From: Lactuca virosa
Taxonomy: Eukaryota; Streptophyta; Magnoliopsida; Asterales; Asteraceae
Assembly: GCA_928212115.1 (NCBI GenBank)
Contig: CAKMRJ010005634.1
Span: forward strand, 122,522,602-122,586,601
Direction of reading: 5' to 3'
DNA: 64,000 nucleotides
The position numbers and the translations under genes are program-made. Shown here piece after piece: positions 46,341 to 57,586 of the stretch (its first letter is position 1; every line of letters begins with the position of its first letter). Below the pieces are notes generated by a model, which saw nothing but the letters and a program-made list of their open reading frames with translations, was not told the DNA's origin and did no database searches.

Positions 46341-47102
46341 ATGGCAGGTGATGGATCATGGAGGGAAGCTTCCTCATCGAAGGAGGAGTGTGCGGTACAT
46401 GATGAATCAGACTTTGTCGATACCCCGGTAATCGACGAAAGTGATGACACGGATCCCGGTTATCTTCTGGTATAGCACCCATCAGAACCAGCCCTTTCAC
46501 CAGACTACACACCGGTGGGGCTAGAGCTTCTCAGTTTTGAGTACGAGCCCAACGAGGACGAGGAGGATACTGCTACCTCACCAAAAACCTCACCACCTAG
46601 TACCACTCCTTTACATAGATCTTACATGACATACGCGCGTACTCGGGTGAAACAGAACCTGAAGAAGACTACATTCGCTCCCTCTCGGAAGAGAGCGGCG
46701 TCCCCACCAACATCACCACCGCCAACAAAGAAAACCTCTGTAGACGCCACTTGGATGCCTCAGATACGATCCTAGAGGCAGGAAGAGGATACTGGCTCAC
46801 GATTCAAGGTGGGGGAGTCATCAACTGCTCCTCCCCCTACCCCACATACTCCTGTCGAGCAGGCTATCTCTCTTACGGTACCAAATACCTCCCGTCACTC
46901 AGATTGCCTTGGAGCGATGGACTCTGAGCTCTTCTTATTGAGGTTGACCCTGACCAAACTCACGAATCGAGTGCAGTACTTAGAGGAGGAGAGGGACATA
47001 ATGGAAATGCAGACCTTACTCGTCCAGGACCAGCTGCAAGAGGCGAGGGACGAGGCCCAATTCCATTATCAGGTGCTGGAGGAGGTGATCGGGCATACGG
47101 AC
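46341..47102 (+). pseudogene. N-terminal gag of G
   Basis: One frame runs from ATG at 46341 (MAGDGSWREASSSKEE) to 47102, broken only by TAG codons near 46473 and 46773. The protein is acidic and Pro/Ser/Thr-rich at first (FEYEPNEDEEDTA, SPPTSPPPTKK). It then has a predicted coiled-coil stretch, LFLLRLTLTKLTNRVQYLEE then QDQLQEARDEAQ. This fits the disordered N-terminus and helix before the capsid in chromovirus Gag. Capsid and zinc knuckles are missing: the frame is cut by K, and coding only resumes in the protease. Confidence 0.78.
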
Positions 47103-47103
47103 T

Positions 47104-49150
47104 GTAACGGCCCAAAAATCAAGGGTAAAATTTTCATTTTTATCGTAGTCAAAACACAGATATCTTCTAAATCCAAGCATTCCAAAAACATTGCTAATTA
47201 AAAACATTTATTAGAGTTCGTCCCAAAATACATATTGCGGAAAACACGGGTGTGTGCGCTGCGATCAAACCGGGCCCTTCCTTTCCAAACCAATGATACC
47301 TGAAATCATAAACAACTGTAAGAACAAAGCTTAGTGAGTTCCCCATAACATACCCCACACAATCCACATAAGCACATAGTCCATATCAGTCACATAAACC
47401 ATGCATATAAACATATAAGGAAGTCGTGGAAACCCTCCAAGGTCTTACTTCGGGTGCTACGAGAACCCCCACATGGTCTTAGCCCAACTACCATATAAAC
47501 CATACATACAAACACATAAGGATGCCCTGGAAACCCTCCAGGGTCCTACTCCGGGTGCCATGGGAACCCCCACATGGTCTTAGCCCAAGGATGCCATGGA
47601 AACCCTCCAAGGTCATACACCCAAGTGCCTCGGGAACCCCCCGAGGTCTTTACTAAGGATGCCATGGAAACCCTCCAAGGTCTTACACCCTAGTGCATCG
47701 GGAACCCCCAAGGTCTTTACTAAGGATGCCATGGAAACCCTCCAACGTCTTACACCCCAGTTCCTCGGGAACCCCCCGAGGTCTTTCATGAAAGTATCAC
47801 AAATACAACAAGCATACCACATACCACATAATCAACTAGCATACCACATAGAAAGTAATGGGCTAGACTTGGTGCCTTCGACCCATTGGTATGGTGAGGA
47901 GACTCACCTCGCACTGCCGAAGTCCCGCGAATAAATCTCTGGCTGCTGGCCGACCGATCCCCAAACTGTCAATCATCAAGACCAAACCCAATTAACCATT
48001 TGGGTTTCAATGCATAACCCTAAATCCACACTTGGGGTAAATAGACCATTTTACCCCTAGCCCAAGAAGATTCATAACTATGTCCCAAGCCCAAAACCGA
48101 CAAGGCACAAAACTGTAAAATCCATAAAAGCCACTAATGGCCCGCTATTGGCCCAATTTTCCAAATTGGACCCAACTCCTCAAATGTGCCTTCCCTTCAA
48201 TCCCAAATACATTCTTAGCCCAAGTCCTTTCAAAATGGCTCAAGAGTCTTTCCTTTGCTAATGGGCTAAAAGTTTGTGTCCAAAGCTATTAATGGGCCTC
48301 ATGGCCCAATAAGGCCCACCCAAAACAACTATGACCCCAAAACACCAAAATCAGCCCAAAACTCTAAAAGGGGTACAAACCCAACATTGAATAAGGCCCA
48401 ATGAATTACAGGCCCAAAAAAAGCCCAAACCCATCTGAGTGCGTACGCCTTGCATACCACTCCAGTATGCACTACGTACATGCTACTATGCGCGGTGTAC
48501 AAGTCAGACTTGCACAAACAACCATTAAGCTCTTAATGCTTGGAATTTTAACATCCAACTTTAGATCTGAGTCCATTAATATGTCCTAAGGCATAAAGTT
48601 GGCAACTTTATGCCTTTGCATGCTCCATATGCTCCCCACAACCCATTAAGACCTTTCCAAGGGTCTTAACTCATACATGAGGTCAAAACACCCATCAAGA
48701 CTACATTTTTATGGAATGAATGAACTAAGGGACCTCATATCTTCTCTTCCTAAGCTCTAGAGTTGCTTAAACTCCCAAGAGGTAACTTATGAACCCAAAA
48801 GAGGACAATATAGCAAACCCTAGCTCAATCTAATGAATAAGATGGCAAGATTAAGACTTTATACCTCCAGAAGCTCTTCAAGATGAACTAGATGCAGGAT
48901 CTTGAAGCTCAATGCCACACCAAGCTTTCTCACTAACTTCTTCTTCTTGAATAATCTCTAAAATGGCCACAAATATACTTTTTAAGCTCAAGAACACTCT
49001 CACAAGGAAATCTGGGGTGAAAGGGTGAAATGAGGCTATGGAGGCCGATTAGGGTTTGGTAGAAATGGCCACAAATACACTTTTTAAGCTTAAGAACACT
49101 CTCATAAGTCTAGGAACTTAGATGAGCCTTATATGATAGAAATGGCCAAT
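47104..49150 (-). mobile_element. Truncated gypsy LTR K, same lineage as S2 and H
   Basis: The plus-strand start TGTAACGGCCC is the reversed end of an LTR (GGGCCGTTACA). The block at 47855-47990 (GACTTGGTGCC, CTCACCTCGCACTGC, GAAGTCCCGCG, AACTGTCAA) matches 29285-29400 in S2, and GGCCCAATTTTCCAAATTGG occurs in both. The other end has no TG/CA terminus; the right limit (about 49130-49180) is set only by where gypsy coding resumes. Part of G (capsid, zinc knuckles, start of protease) is missing at the same place. A 48-bp segment with ATGGCCACAAATA(T/C)ACTTTT is repeated at about 48964 and 49064. Confidence 0.75.
47430..47800. repeat. Tandem array of about 66-bp units in K
   Basis: Five to six units of the form AAGGATGCCATGGAAACCC ... 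GGTCTTACACCC ... GGGAACCCCC ... GGTCTT. Each unit has two small stems. One is CCCTGGA-AACC-CTCCAGGG in the second unit, CCATGGA/TCCAAGG in others. The other is CCATG-ggaacccccA-CATGG in some units and CCTCG-ggaacccc-CGAGG in others. The position in the LTR matches the arrays of S2 and H. Confidence 0.85.
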
Positions 49151-49189
49151 GGATAATCCGATAGTACTCAGAAAATACTATAAAATTGC

Positions 49190-50527
49190 CTTCTAACTCT
49201 CAATCACCACACTTTTCACGTCAACCTCATGCCCATGACCATCGGTAGCTTCGATGTCATCATTGGCATGGATTAGTTATCGCCACACTGAGCTGAGATC
49301 TTATGCTACGACAAGGCAGTACGATTACCCTTACCCAATGGGGAGTATTTGGTAATCAACAGAGATAAGACCAGCAAAAGCCTTAGAATCATCTCCTGCA
49401 TGAAGGCACAAAAATACCTTCATAATAAATATCATGCTTTCTTGGCCCACATCGTAGACAAGAGGCGCAAGAAGAAGTAAATCAAGGACATACCTCAAGT
49501 ATGTGATTTTCCCGACATATTTATGGAGGACATGCCCGGACTTCCATCAATTTGCGAAGTTTAATTTCGGATTGACCTAGTCCCAGGGGCAGCTCCAGTG
49601 GAAAAATATCCCTATCGATTAGCCCCTTCGTAAATGCAAGAGTTGTTCGGTCAACTTCAAGAGCTTTTGGACAAAGGCTCTATAAGACCAAGTTTCTCAC
49701 CCTGGGGAGCCTCGATGCTATTCGTAAAGAAGAAGGACGGAACCTTCAGAATGTGCATCGATTATCGAGAACTGAATAAGTTGACGATCAAGAATAGATA
49801 TCCACTCCCAAGGATCGGCGATCTATTTAATCAACTACAACGATCGAACTTCTACTCAAAGATTGATGTAAGGTCAGGGTACCATCAACTTCGAGTGCAA
49901 GAAGGGGACATCCCGAATACGACATTTAGAACTCGATATGGCCACTACGAGTTCCTGGTTATGCCTTTTGACCTAACTAATGCCCCAGTAGTCTTCATGG
50001 ATCTAATGAATCATGTTTGTAAACCCTACATGGACAAATTCATGATCGTATTCATCGATGATATATTAATATACTCATGAATAGATGAAGAACACGGTCA
50101 ACACCTCTGATTCATTTTGGGGTTATTAAGGAATGAGAAATTGTATGCAAAATTTTCAAAGTGTGAATTTTGGATCAGGGAAGTAAACTTTCTAGAACAT
50201 GTGGTCAGCGACAAGGGTATTCACATAGATCCTTCAAAGATCAAATCCATAAAGAATTGGGAAGCACCCACGACACCAACATAATTATGTCAATTTATGG
50301 GATTGGCAGACTATTACAATATATTTATAGAAAATTTCTCAAAGCTAGAAAAACCCCTCACGACACTTACACAGAAAGATACGAAGTTCGAATGGAAAGC
50401 ACAAAAAGAATCGGCGTTTCAGAAGTTGAAACACATGTTGTGTAGTGAGTCAATCCTTTCACTCCTAGAAGGAACCGAAGACTTCGTCATCTATTGTGAT
50501 GCATCACATCAAGGCATTGGATGCGTA
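49190..50527 (+). pseudogene. Protease end, reverse transcriptase and RNase H start of G
   Basis: Begins in the second half of the protease (NLMPMTIGSFDVIIGMD). It continues through the linker (LPNGEYLVI, IPQVCDFPDIFMEDMPGLP) into a typical gypsy reverse transcriptase: FRIDLVPGAAPVEKYPYRLA, the 148-codon open stretch 49634-50080 with LFVKKKDGTFRMCIDYRELN, YPLPRIGDLFNQLQ, FLVMPFDLTNAP and the catalytic VFIDDILIYS. Then FWIREVNFLEHVVSDKGIH and the start of RNase H (DFVIYCDASHQGIGCV). Stops stand near 49274, 49478, 49562, 49632, 50078 and 50110. The usual FGLTNAP and FLGHV are changed to FDLTNAP and FLEHV. The frame is cut by S5. Confidence 0.9.
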
Positions 50528-50873
50528 TGAAAGATCTAGTATGCCCAAGAGTCATTATACAATGATATTGCTAATAATATATGATCCTATAGGGTCACAC
50601 CATATAGCAAGTTACCGCCAATTGATTATTTATTAGTATAATTTGATTATTAATAAATAAATCAACACTTGTATTTAATTGGAAAATTATTATTTCATGG
50701 AAATAATATTTTACTAATTGGGAATTTTATTATTTGTGGAAATAATATTTATCGGAGAAATAACAACTTATGAAATATATATCATAAAGTATGATTATTT
50801 ATAAGTTATATTTATATCTTAATAAACTAGTTGGAGTTTATTTATATAAAATTTAGTTTTATATAAAATAAGA

Positions 50874-50938
<65 letters not shown>

Positions 50939-51665
50939 GGAATTCTTTATAAAAATAATTGATTTTTATAAAGATAACATGTATGTGTATAATGAAACTA
51001 GCCATTTCTCTTCTTTTCTCTTCTTTTGGAATGTTTTCGAAAATTGTAAGGAGACCAAGCGTGGTCTTCTTTTGCCATGTTTGGGACAAAGTTGTCCCTC
51101 TTTTACTTTATGGTTTCCCTTTGCTTTTTTTTTTGGCCTCTATATAAGGGAGGGCATGGAAGGTTAGAGCGGATGCTTGAAAGCCTTCATTCTTCCTCTT
51201 CTTTGGCTAGCAAAACCGAGAGCAAAAGTGCTGCCAAGAGGCTGCCAAATTTCGAAGTTAAAGCATTCTTATTCTCCTCCATTCTCTTGCATTTTGATGC
51301 TAGAAAAGGTCCCTTTGTTGCTTCACCTTTGAACATATATTTGGTATATATTTCAAAGGCTTATGAATAACAAATTACAAGTGAATACTAGCATGTTTTG
51401 ATGGCTTCACTCTTGCTTGGTGGATACTTATAGAGAACTCTTGCTTTAGAGTTTCATGCCACACTTCATCAACTTCCAACCTCCCATGAGGATCAAAGTC
51501 TTCAAAGGTTGTTATGCTTTCCCTTCTATGTTTGTTTTAATCTTCCTAACTCTTGTAAAATGATCCTTGGTGGGTAAAATAGTTTTAGTTTTATTCAACA
51601 TTTTTAAAGCTTCCGTTGTCAATTTTATCGGTTGTGAAACCGGATTTTTGAATAAATACCCAACA
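50528..51665 (+). mobile_element. Copia-type solo LTR S5
   Basis: TGAAAGATCTAGT ... AATACCCAACA, 1138 bp, flanked by GCGTA at 50523-50527 and 51666-51670. RNase H of G continues on the other side. TATA-like TATATAAG at 51141-51148 and AATAAA near 51650 support the plus orientation. A pure (AT)n run lies at 50880-50934. It belongs to the family of the J LTR (23013-23878) and of the decayed LTR at 270-1262. Confidence 0.9.
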
Positions 51666-51670
51666 GCGTA

Positions 51671-53499
51671 CTTATGCAAAGAGATAACGTCATCTCTTAT
51701 GCCTCGCGCCAACTCAAGACTCACGATAATAATTGCACCACCTATGACTTGGAATTGGGAGTTGTAATTTTCGCCTTAAAGACCTGGTGATACTGCTTGT
51801 ATGGCACGAAGCGTGTCATATACACAGAACACAAAAGTCTTCACCACATCTTCAACCAAAGGAACTCAACATGAGACAACGAAGATAGCTTGAGCTATTG
51901 AATGACTACGAGTGTGAGATTCAGTACCACCCGAGCAAATCGATGCCCTAAATAGAAAGGAACGAGCCAAACCTCGCAGAGTGAAAGCGCTCACTATAAC
52001 AATTCAATCATACATTCCTTCACAAATCCGAGAAGCTCAAGTAAAGTCACTTAAGGAAAAAAAAACAAGGCAAAACAATGCTTACGTGGTATGGAAAAAC
52101 AATTTGAGTCCAAGGAAGATGGAGCCTTGCATTTCATGGACCGAATTTGGGTACCAAAATTTTGGGACATCAGGAGCCTAGTACTGAACGAAGCTCACAA
52201 GAAAAGATAATTATTTCACCCAGGATCAGATAAGATGTATCTTGACTTAAAGAAAAGGTATTGGTGGCCGAACTTGAAGGCATAAATTGCCACCTACGTG
52301 AGAAAATGCTTGACATGTGCTAAGGTCAATGTAGAGTACCAGAAACCATCGGGTTTATTGCAACAACCCGAAATACCCGAGTGGAAATAGGATCAAGTTT
52401 CCATGGATTTCATCACAAAACTATCCAAGATTCCTAGTGGTTACGACATGATTTGGGTAGAAATCGATCGTCTGACTGAGTCTGCCTATTTCCTACCCAT
52501 TAAGGAAACAGACAAAATGGAGAAGTTAACCAGGACTTATGTCAAGGAGATAGCCTGGATGGCTACACGGCATACCGACATCTATTATCTTAGAAAGAGA
52601 CAGTCGATTTACATCTCGGTTTTGGCAGTCAATGCAACGGACACTAGGAACCCGACTCGATATGAGTACTGCCTATCAGCCACAGACAGATGGTCAAAAC
52701 TAAAGGACCATATAAACCTTGTAAGATATGCTCAGAGCATGTTTGATAGACTTTGGAGATGCATGGGAACCCACCTATCGTTGGTTGAGTTCTCATATAA
52801 CAATAGTTATCACACGAGTATAAAGGTTGCACCATTTGAAGCACTTTATGGTAGAAAGTGCCATTCACCGTTGTGTTGGGCGGAAGTCGGTGATACCCAA
52901 CTAGCAAAGAAACACACAATGAACACCTTCCTAATTGGATCGAAGATTATTCATGAAACAACCGAGAGGATCGTGAAAATTAAGGAACAATTAAGAACGG
53001 GTCGTGGTCGTCAAAAGAAATACGCCGACTTATGACGAAAACCAATTGAATTTCAAGTTGGAGATACAGTCATGCTAAGAGTATCTCCTTGGAAAGGAGT
53101 TATAAGATTTGAAAAGAGGGGCAAACTCAATCTGCGATACATAGGACCCTTCGAGATCCTTACCAAAATAGGCCTGGGTAGCCTACCGACTCGCTCTGCC
53201 CTAAGAGCTCAACAACGTACACAACGCTTCCATGTTTCAAACCTTAAGAAATGTCTCTCTGAAGACATGCTAGTTGTACCTCTCGACGAAATCCAAATGA
53301 ACATAAAACTCAACTTCATCGAGGAACCAATTGAAATCATCGATCACGAAGTCAAGAGGCTTAACCAAAGCCATATTCCCATATTCAAGGTACGATGGAA
53401 CTCTAAGCGAGGACCGGAATACACATAGGAATGCAAAGATCAAATGAGGAGCAAGTATCGCCGTTTATTTAAGAACACCTCAACTACATGTTAAATTTT
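51671..53499 (+). pseudogene. RNase H end, integrase and chromodomain of G
   Basis: RNase H end (YDLELGVVIFALKTW, YGTKRVIYTEHKSLHHIF). The integrase H2C2 zinc finger follows (HPGSDKMYLDLKKRYWWP then CLTCAKV). The core starts with VSMDFITKLSKIPSGYDMIWV. The segment that should hold the second catalytic Asp (52560-52640) is scrambled by frameshifts, after which SLVEFSYNNSYHTSIKVAPF and EALYGRKCHSPLCWAEVG are normal. The C-terminus has the GPF-like RYIGPFEIL and a chromodomain: EEPIEIIDHEVKRL, IPIFKVRWNSKRGPEYT, a stop for Trp, then ECKDQMRSKY. Chromodomains direct integration towards marked chromatin. It ends at the TSD of H. Confidence 0.9.
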
Positions 53500-53504
53500 G
53501 GGAC

Positions 53505-55186
53505 TGTAACACCTGGTTTGATTTGGAAAGGTTTTATGTATGGACTCGGCGAGTTGGGAGATCAACTCGTCGAGTAGGGTCGTGATATCATGGAACGCGG
53601 GACGGGACCGACTCGGCGATTCGAAGGGTCGACTCGGCGAGTCCGAGCTGTTTAAAGAAAACCCTAAATTTTGGGGTTTTTCCTATATAAACGACATTAT
53701 ACACCTTTGTAGCCTCCCTTAACATCATAAGAGATCATTTACGGCCGCAAACACTTGGGTGTGTCAAGTAAGAGCTTTGGGAGCTTAAACCTTGGGATTG
53801 TGGAAGGAATTCCAAGATTGAAGAAGAAGTATCAAGAGGAAACCACTAAATCTAGTATCTAGTTCGTCTTGGGCATTGAATTGAGGTATGAATCTGTTAC
53901 CTTAAGCCTAGATTCTATTTGAGAGTTATGACCAACTTTGAGGAAATGGAAGCAAGGTTAGATCTGAACCTATCACAAGGATATGGTTCTAGATCTGGAC
54001 CTTCTTAGGTCCCAAATATCATAAAGTTGCACCTTTTATTAAGCTCATTCCCTCTCCATGCATGAAACCCTTGTTTGAAGGTTAGTTTTGGTGTTATGGC
54101 CATGTGAGGCTTTGCATGCGTGTAAAGTTTGCAACTTTACGTGTTATCCACACTAGTAAAGTATAGATCTGAAGTTTGGGACCTTGAGTCCCACTGGAAA
54201 GGGCCGTAAACATTAGGGACTAAGGGGACTCGGCAAGTCGAGAAGGTTTCCTCGTTCACAGCCGAAGGTTTACGGCCAAGGGTTCACGGCCAAGGGTTCA
54301 CGGTCAAGGGTGTTCGGTTGGGAGTTTACGGCCGTAAACATCAAGGAACTCGATGAGTCCCTCGGATGACTCGGCGAGTCGATGAGTTAAGCAAGGAACC
54401 TGATGAGTGGCTAATTGCACTCGTCGAGTCAAGGTCGATATGGACTGTTGACCTTGACTACAGACCTAGAATTTGACCAGGTTTGACTTAGAGGAGCCTT
54501 AGGGGCTGAGTTAAGATTATTATTTGTTGGTTATAGGCAGTTTGGGAGGAGCAGCGCAGGTCATACCTAAATTCAGTTGCTGGTTCAGCTTTGTGAGGTG
54601 AGTTTTCTCACCATACCAATGGGTCTAAGGCACCAAGGCCGACCCATTTTATGTTAGTTGGTTTATTTGCTATGTAGAGGTGTGATATGAATGTATGCAT
54701 GATATGCGGTAGAGATAGCCTCTGTGGCTAATGGTAGAGATACCTTTATGGCTAATGGTATAGATGGTCTTATGGCTAAAGGTAGAGACAGCCTTCATGG
54801 CTGATGGTAGAGATAGCCTTGTGGCTAACGGTAGAGATAGCTTCATAGCTAATTGACGTGTGATAGTGGTAGAGATAGGTTTTATAGCTAATGTGATATG
54901 TGGTTTGTGTGGGGTATGCTCTGGGGGACTCACTAAGCTTTCAGCTTACCGTCTATGGATTTGTTTCAGGTACATCGAAGCCCAAGGGCAAAGTCAAGGC
55001 ATGATGATGTGGCGTGCACTCCATCTCTCTTTTCCGATATGGTTTGGGGGACACTCTGATGTTTTGAAAATAATAATGTTGTAATGTTGGTGGTTTTGAA
55101 AAAAATTATTGGGATTTTCATGTTTTATGAAATATGGTTGACTAATTAAAATTGAAAATTTTCTTTGTAAAATTTGGGTCGTTACA
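53505..55186 (+). mobile_element. Solo LTR H, gypsy-type, with palindromic words
   Basis: TGTAACACCTGG ... GGGTCGTTACA, 1682 bp, flanked by GGGAC at 53500-53504 and 55187-55191. Removal restores the sequence before the 3' LTR of G. TATA box TATATAAA at 53684-53691. ACTCG-N-CGAGT occurs at 53544-53554, 53565-53575, 53632-53642, 54369-54379 and 54419-54429. GTTTACGGCC words culminate in the palindrome GTTTACGGCCGTAAAC at 54324-54339. A tandem array lies at 54690-54895. Confidence 0.93.
54690..54895. repeat. Tandem array of about 28-bp units in H
   Basis: Seven to eight units GGTAGAGATAGCC-n-GGCTAAT. AGCC and GGCT face each other in most units. In one unit near 54834-54852 both have changed to AGCT/AGCT, keeping the pairing; two units have lost it. 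The place in the LTR, next to the GGGTCTAAGGCACCAAGGCC block, is the same as that of the unrelated arrays in S2 and K. Confidence 0.85.
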
Positions 55187-55217
55187 GGGACGAAAATTCT
55201 TTTAACATGCAGAAGGA

Positions 55218-56135
55218 TGTGACAACCCAGAGAATTCGTCACCAACCGCCATTAATATTAAACGATAATACGTAAAAATATAATAAGGACAACCTTATAA
55301 CCACATGATATATTTTAATATATTCGAATTTTCCGTTCTTAATTACGTCAACCATTAGGCTCAAAAATATGTGCCCAAAACGCCACATCACTTTGAGAGC
55401 AGGTTAGCATATTTAGACTTCTTAAGTCATCGCGATTATAGAAATATAAATTTTGTAAGAATCCGACACGTTATGGGTGAGTATGACATTTATAGTAAAT
55501 AAATATTTATCTTACTTAAAAAGTGACAACGACGAAAACTACAAGGAGATTGGTTGACTTTTGGAAAAAGTCACCAACTAGGCAATTGTATTACTACTTA
55601 AAGTAGGACTTATGTGGCAAGGAAAGCCTAAAATAGAAGCCATTTGAGAGAGTTATGATATTTATAAAATCATAACGGTAATAAAAACGCGTCGAAAAAC
55701 GAAAGTCAAAACTAGACAAAACGACCAAACAGAAAGTTGTAGTGAATGACGAGACCTACACAGATATATAAGAGTTGGTGGCAGCAATCTATGGTTCACG
55801 CGCATTTGCACGACGCATACTCCAAAACTTGCTATAAATAGCAAGCTTTGGCAGATCATTTCCTCACCCCTCTCATGCTTTCTATTTCTGTCTCGATACA
55901 CGTGCCAGTGCCTTAAGCGCTTCTCGAAGTGCTAACTTATGGTTTCTACCCTACAGCAACGTTTTCATAACTCACAAGTGAGATCACAACCCCATTTTCC
56001 AAATCTTTAAAGGGGGGGATATATTTTTAAAAATGCAACTTTACATAGTTATTACTAATTTTAGTTAGATAATTATGCTCATATCGCCTGGTAGATACTC
56101 TGCCCAAACTTTTTAGCTAATATTATGCTTAATCA
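55218..56135 (+). repeat. 3' LTR of G, end missing
   Basis: Starts TGTGACAACCCAGAG like 44377 and follows it, with small deletions, up to TTTTAGCTAATATTA near 56130, then the similarity stops. The TATA box TATAAATA at 55833-55840 again sits in an inverted repeat (CTTGCTAT/ATAGCAAG). The last 190 bp with the terminal TGTGACA are absent, so no right TSD can be given. Confidence 0.85.
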
Positions 56136-56287
56136 TTACACTAAACCACAATTATAGATAAGATCACACTTGTTTGTCACGCTGGCCAGTTTTCAGGAAA
56201 TACTGAAGCTCGTTATTATAGTCACCCTTTGGATAAGCTTAGTACCTAGTGTTACTTTGCCCAAATACTCGACTACGTGAAGCACAC

Positions 56288-56356
<69 letters not shown>

Positions 56357-56789
56357 TAAATAATATATGTAATAAGTAAACTCGTATAACTACAACACCA
56401 ATAACAACACGAATGACCAGGGGAGGCCCCCACAACAAGAGTTAGATAAGACACAATTCATCAACATGCTGATAGATTTTCAGCTAGCTCCCGGCCTATA
56501 ATCGTTAAATCTTAAGTGAGCGGAAGAGATATGTATAGATCTATACGGGATTGACACTCCCACCTGTGGTTGCTAGATACAACCTGACGGCAAGTCGAAG
56601 CACGCATAACTTTCTAAACACATTTGCGACATCCGATGAAGCATCGTGGTTTTCGGGATCAATAGTTATAGCTTGATTATAGGAAATCATCATAAATTTG
56701 TTGAACTAAAACTAACTATCTCCTACTACTACTAGGGACCAACCTAAGAAAGTAGTGATAGTACACACAAACTTGAGGAAGCAAGTTAG
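56136..56789. other. Unassigned DNA with an (AT)n run
   Basis: A pure AT run occupies about 56292-56352. The rest (for example GGGATTGACACTCCCACC near 56550) looks like part of a repeat but matches nothing else in the window, and it does not read as the missing upstream part of J. No gene. Confidence 0.4.
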
Positions 56790-57572
56790 TGTTGGATTAG
56801 GTGTCTAAGCCCATAACTATAATTGGTATTTACTAGACCCGAGAGTAGCATGGTCCATTTGGGTTGCATATCACCAGGACAATTTGATAGGATGAACTTT
56901 TGAGAAGAGGTTATTTATGATTTATTAATATATTATAAGTTCTAATATATTTCATATTATTTAATTAGTATTGATCAAGAATTAATTTGGAATTAATTTT
57001 GTGATCAAAAGAGACTACTTAAATGTAAGGGGATTGATTTGGTAAATCATTCATTCTTATGGTGTGGGCCAATGATCCATGATTCTTTAGGTTGGGCTAA
57101 ACCAATGTTACAACCCAGGGATGATCCATGGAGGTTTAAACCCATGGAGCCTAAGGAATATGGAAGGTCATACCCATTAGGGTTTACATGGTGTAACCCT
57201 AATCTTGCCACACTATATAAGAAGCCCTTAGCATCCAAAATGCACACTAGTGTTCTTGGAGTCACTATAGCCGATTTTGGTGCAATAAATACTCTCTCAA
57301 AAGTCTCCTTTGTTCTAGGTGTGTTGTGATTCCATTCGAGGTGCAACACTTGGGGCACTAAGTTCTTAAAGGCCAAACTCAAGAAGTTCTACAAGCTACA
57401 ACAAAGAGGTAATTCTATAACTCCCTTTATATTGATTATATCATTTTATATGCTAGTTGTAGGCTTAATGCTTTGGAAACAATATTGCATGTATAATTAG
57501 AGAAAACATAGATCCAAAGAATTTAGGGTTGTATGTGCACCATAGGATGTTGTAGTATACTAAAACCCTTCA
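56790..57572 (+). repeat. 5' LTR of C
   Basis: TGTTGGATTAGG ... AAAACCCTTCA, 783 bp, homologous to 41966-42728. TATA box TATATAA at 57214-57220. It ends one base before the PBS. Confidence 0.9.
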
Positions 57573-57573
57573 G

Positions 57574-57586
57574 TGGTATCAGAGCC
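57574..57586 (+). promoter_or_regulatory. Primer-binding site of C
   Basis: TGGTATCAGAGCC, complementary to initiator tRNA-Met. Confidence 0.95.

Larger units (their letters stand above)
44377..56135 (+). mobile_element. Chromovirus-type gypsy element G, with nested K, S5 and H
   Basis: A 5' LTR, PBS, gag, protease/reverse transcriptase/RNase H, integrase with a C-terminal chromodomain and a 3' LTR occur in the order of Ty3/gypsy chromoviruses; the sequence style resembles the Tekay/Del clade. It entered J; the left flank is ATCAT (44372-44376) and the right duplication was not found because the 3' LTR appears cut near 56135. The interior is interrupted by LTR fragment K (47104-49150) and solo LTRs S5 (50528-51665, TSD GCGTA) and H (53505-55186, TSD GGGAC). 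Stops in every domain. Confidence 0.88.

Noticed and set aside
52403..53035. Open 210-codon integrase that could be functional
   Set aside because: The segment with the second catalytic Asp is replaced by frameshifted sequence, and flanking domains have stops.
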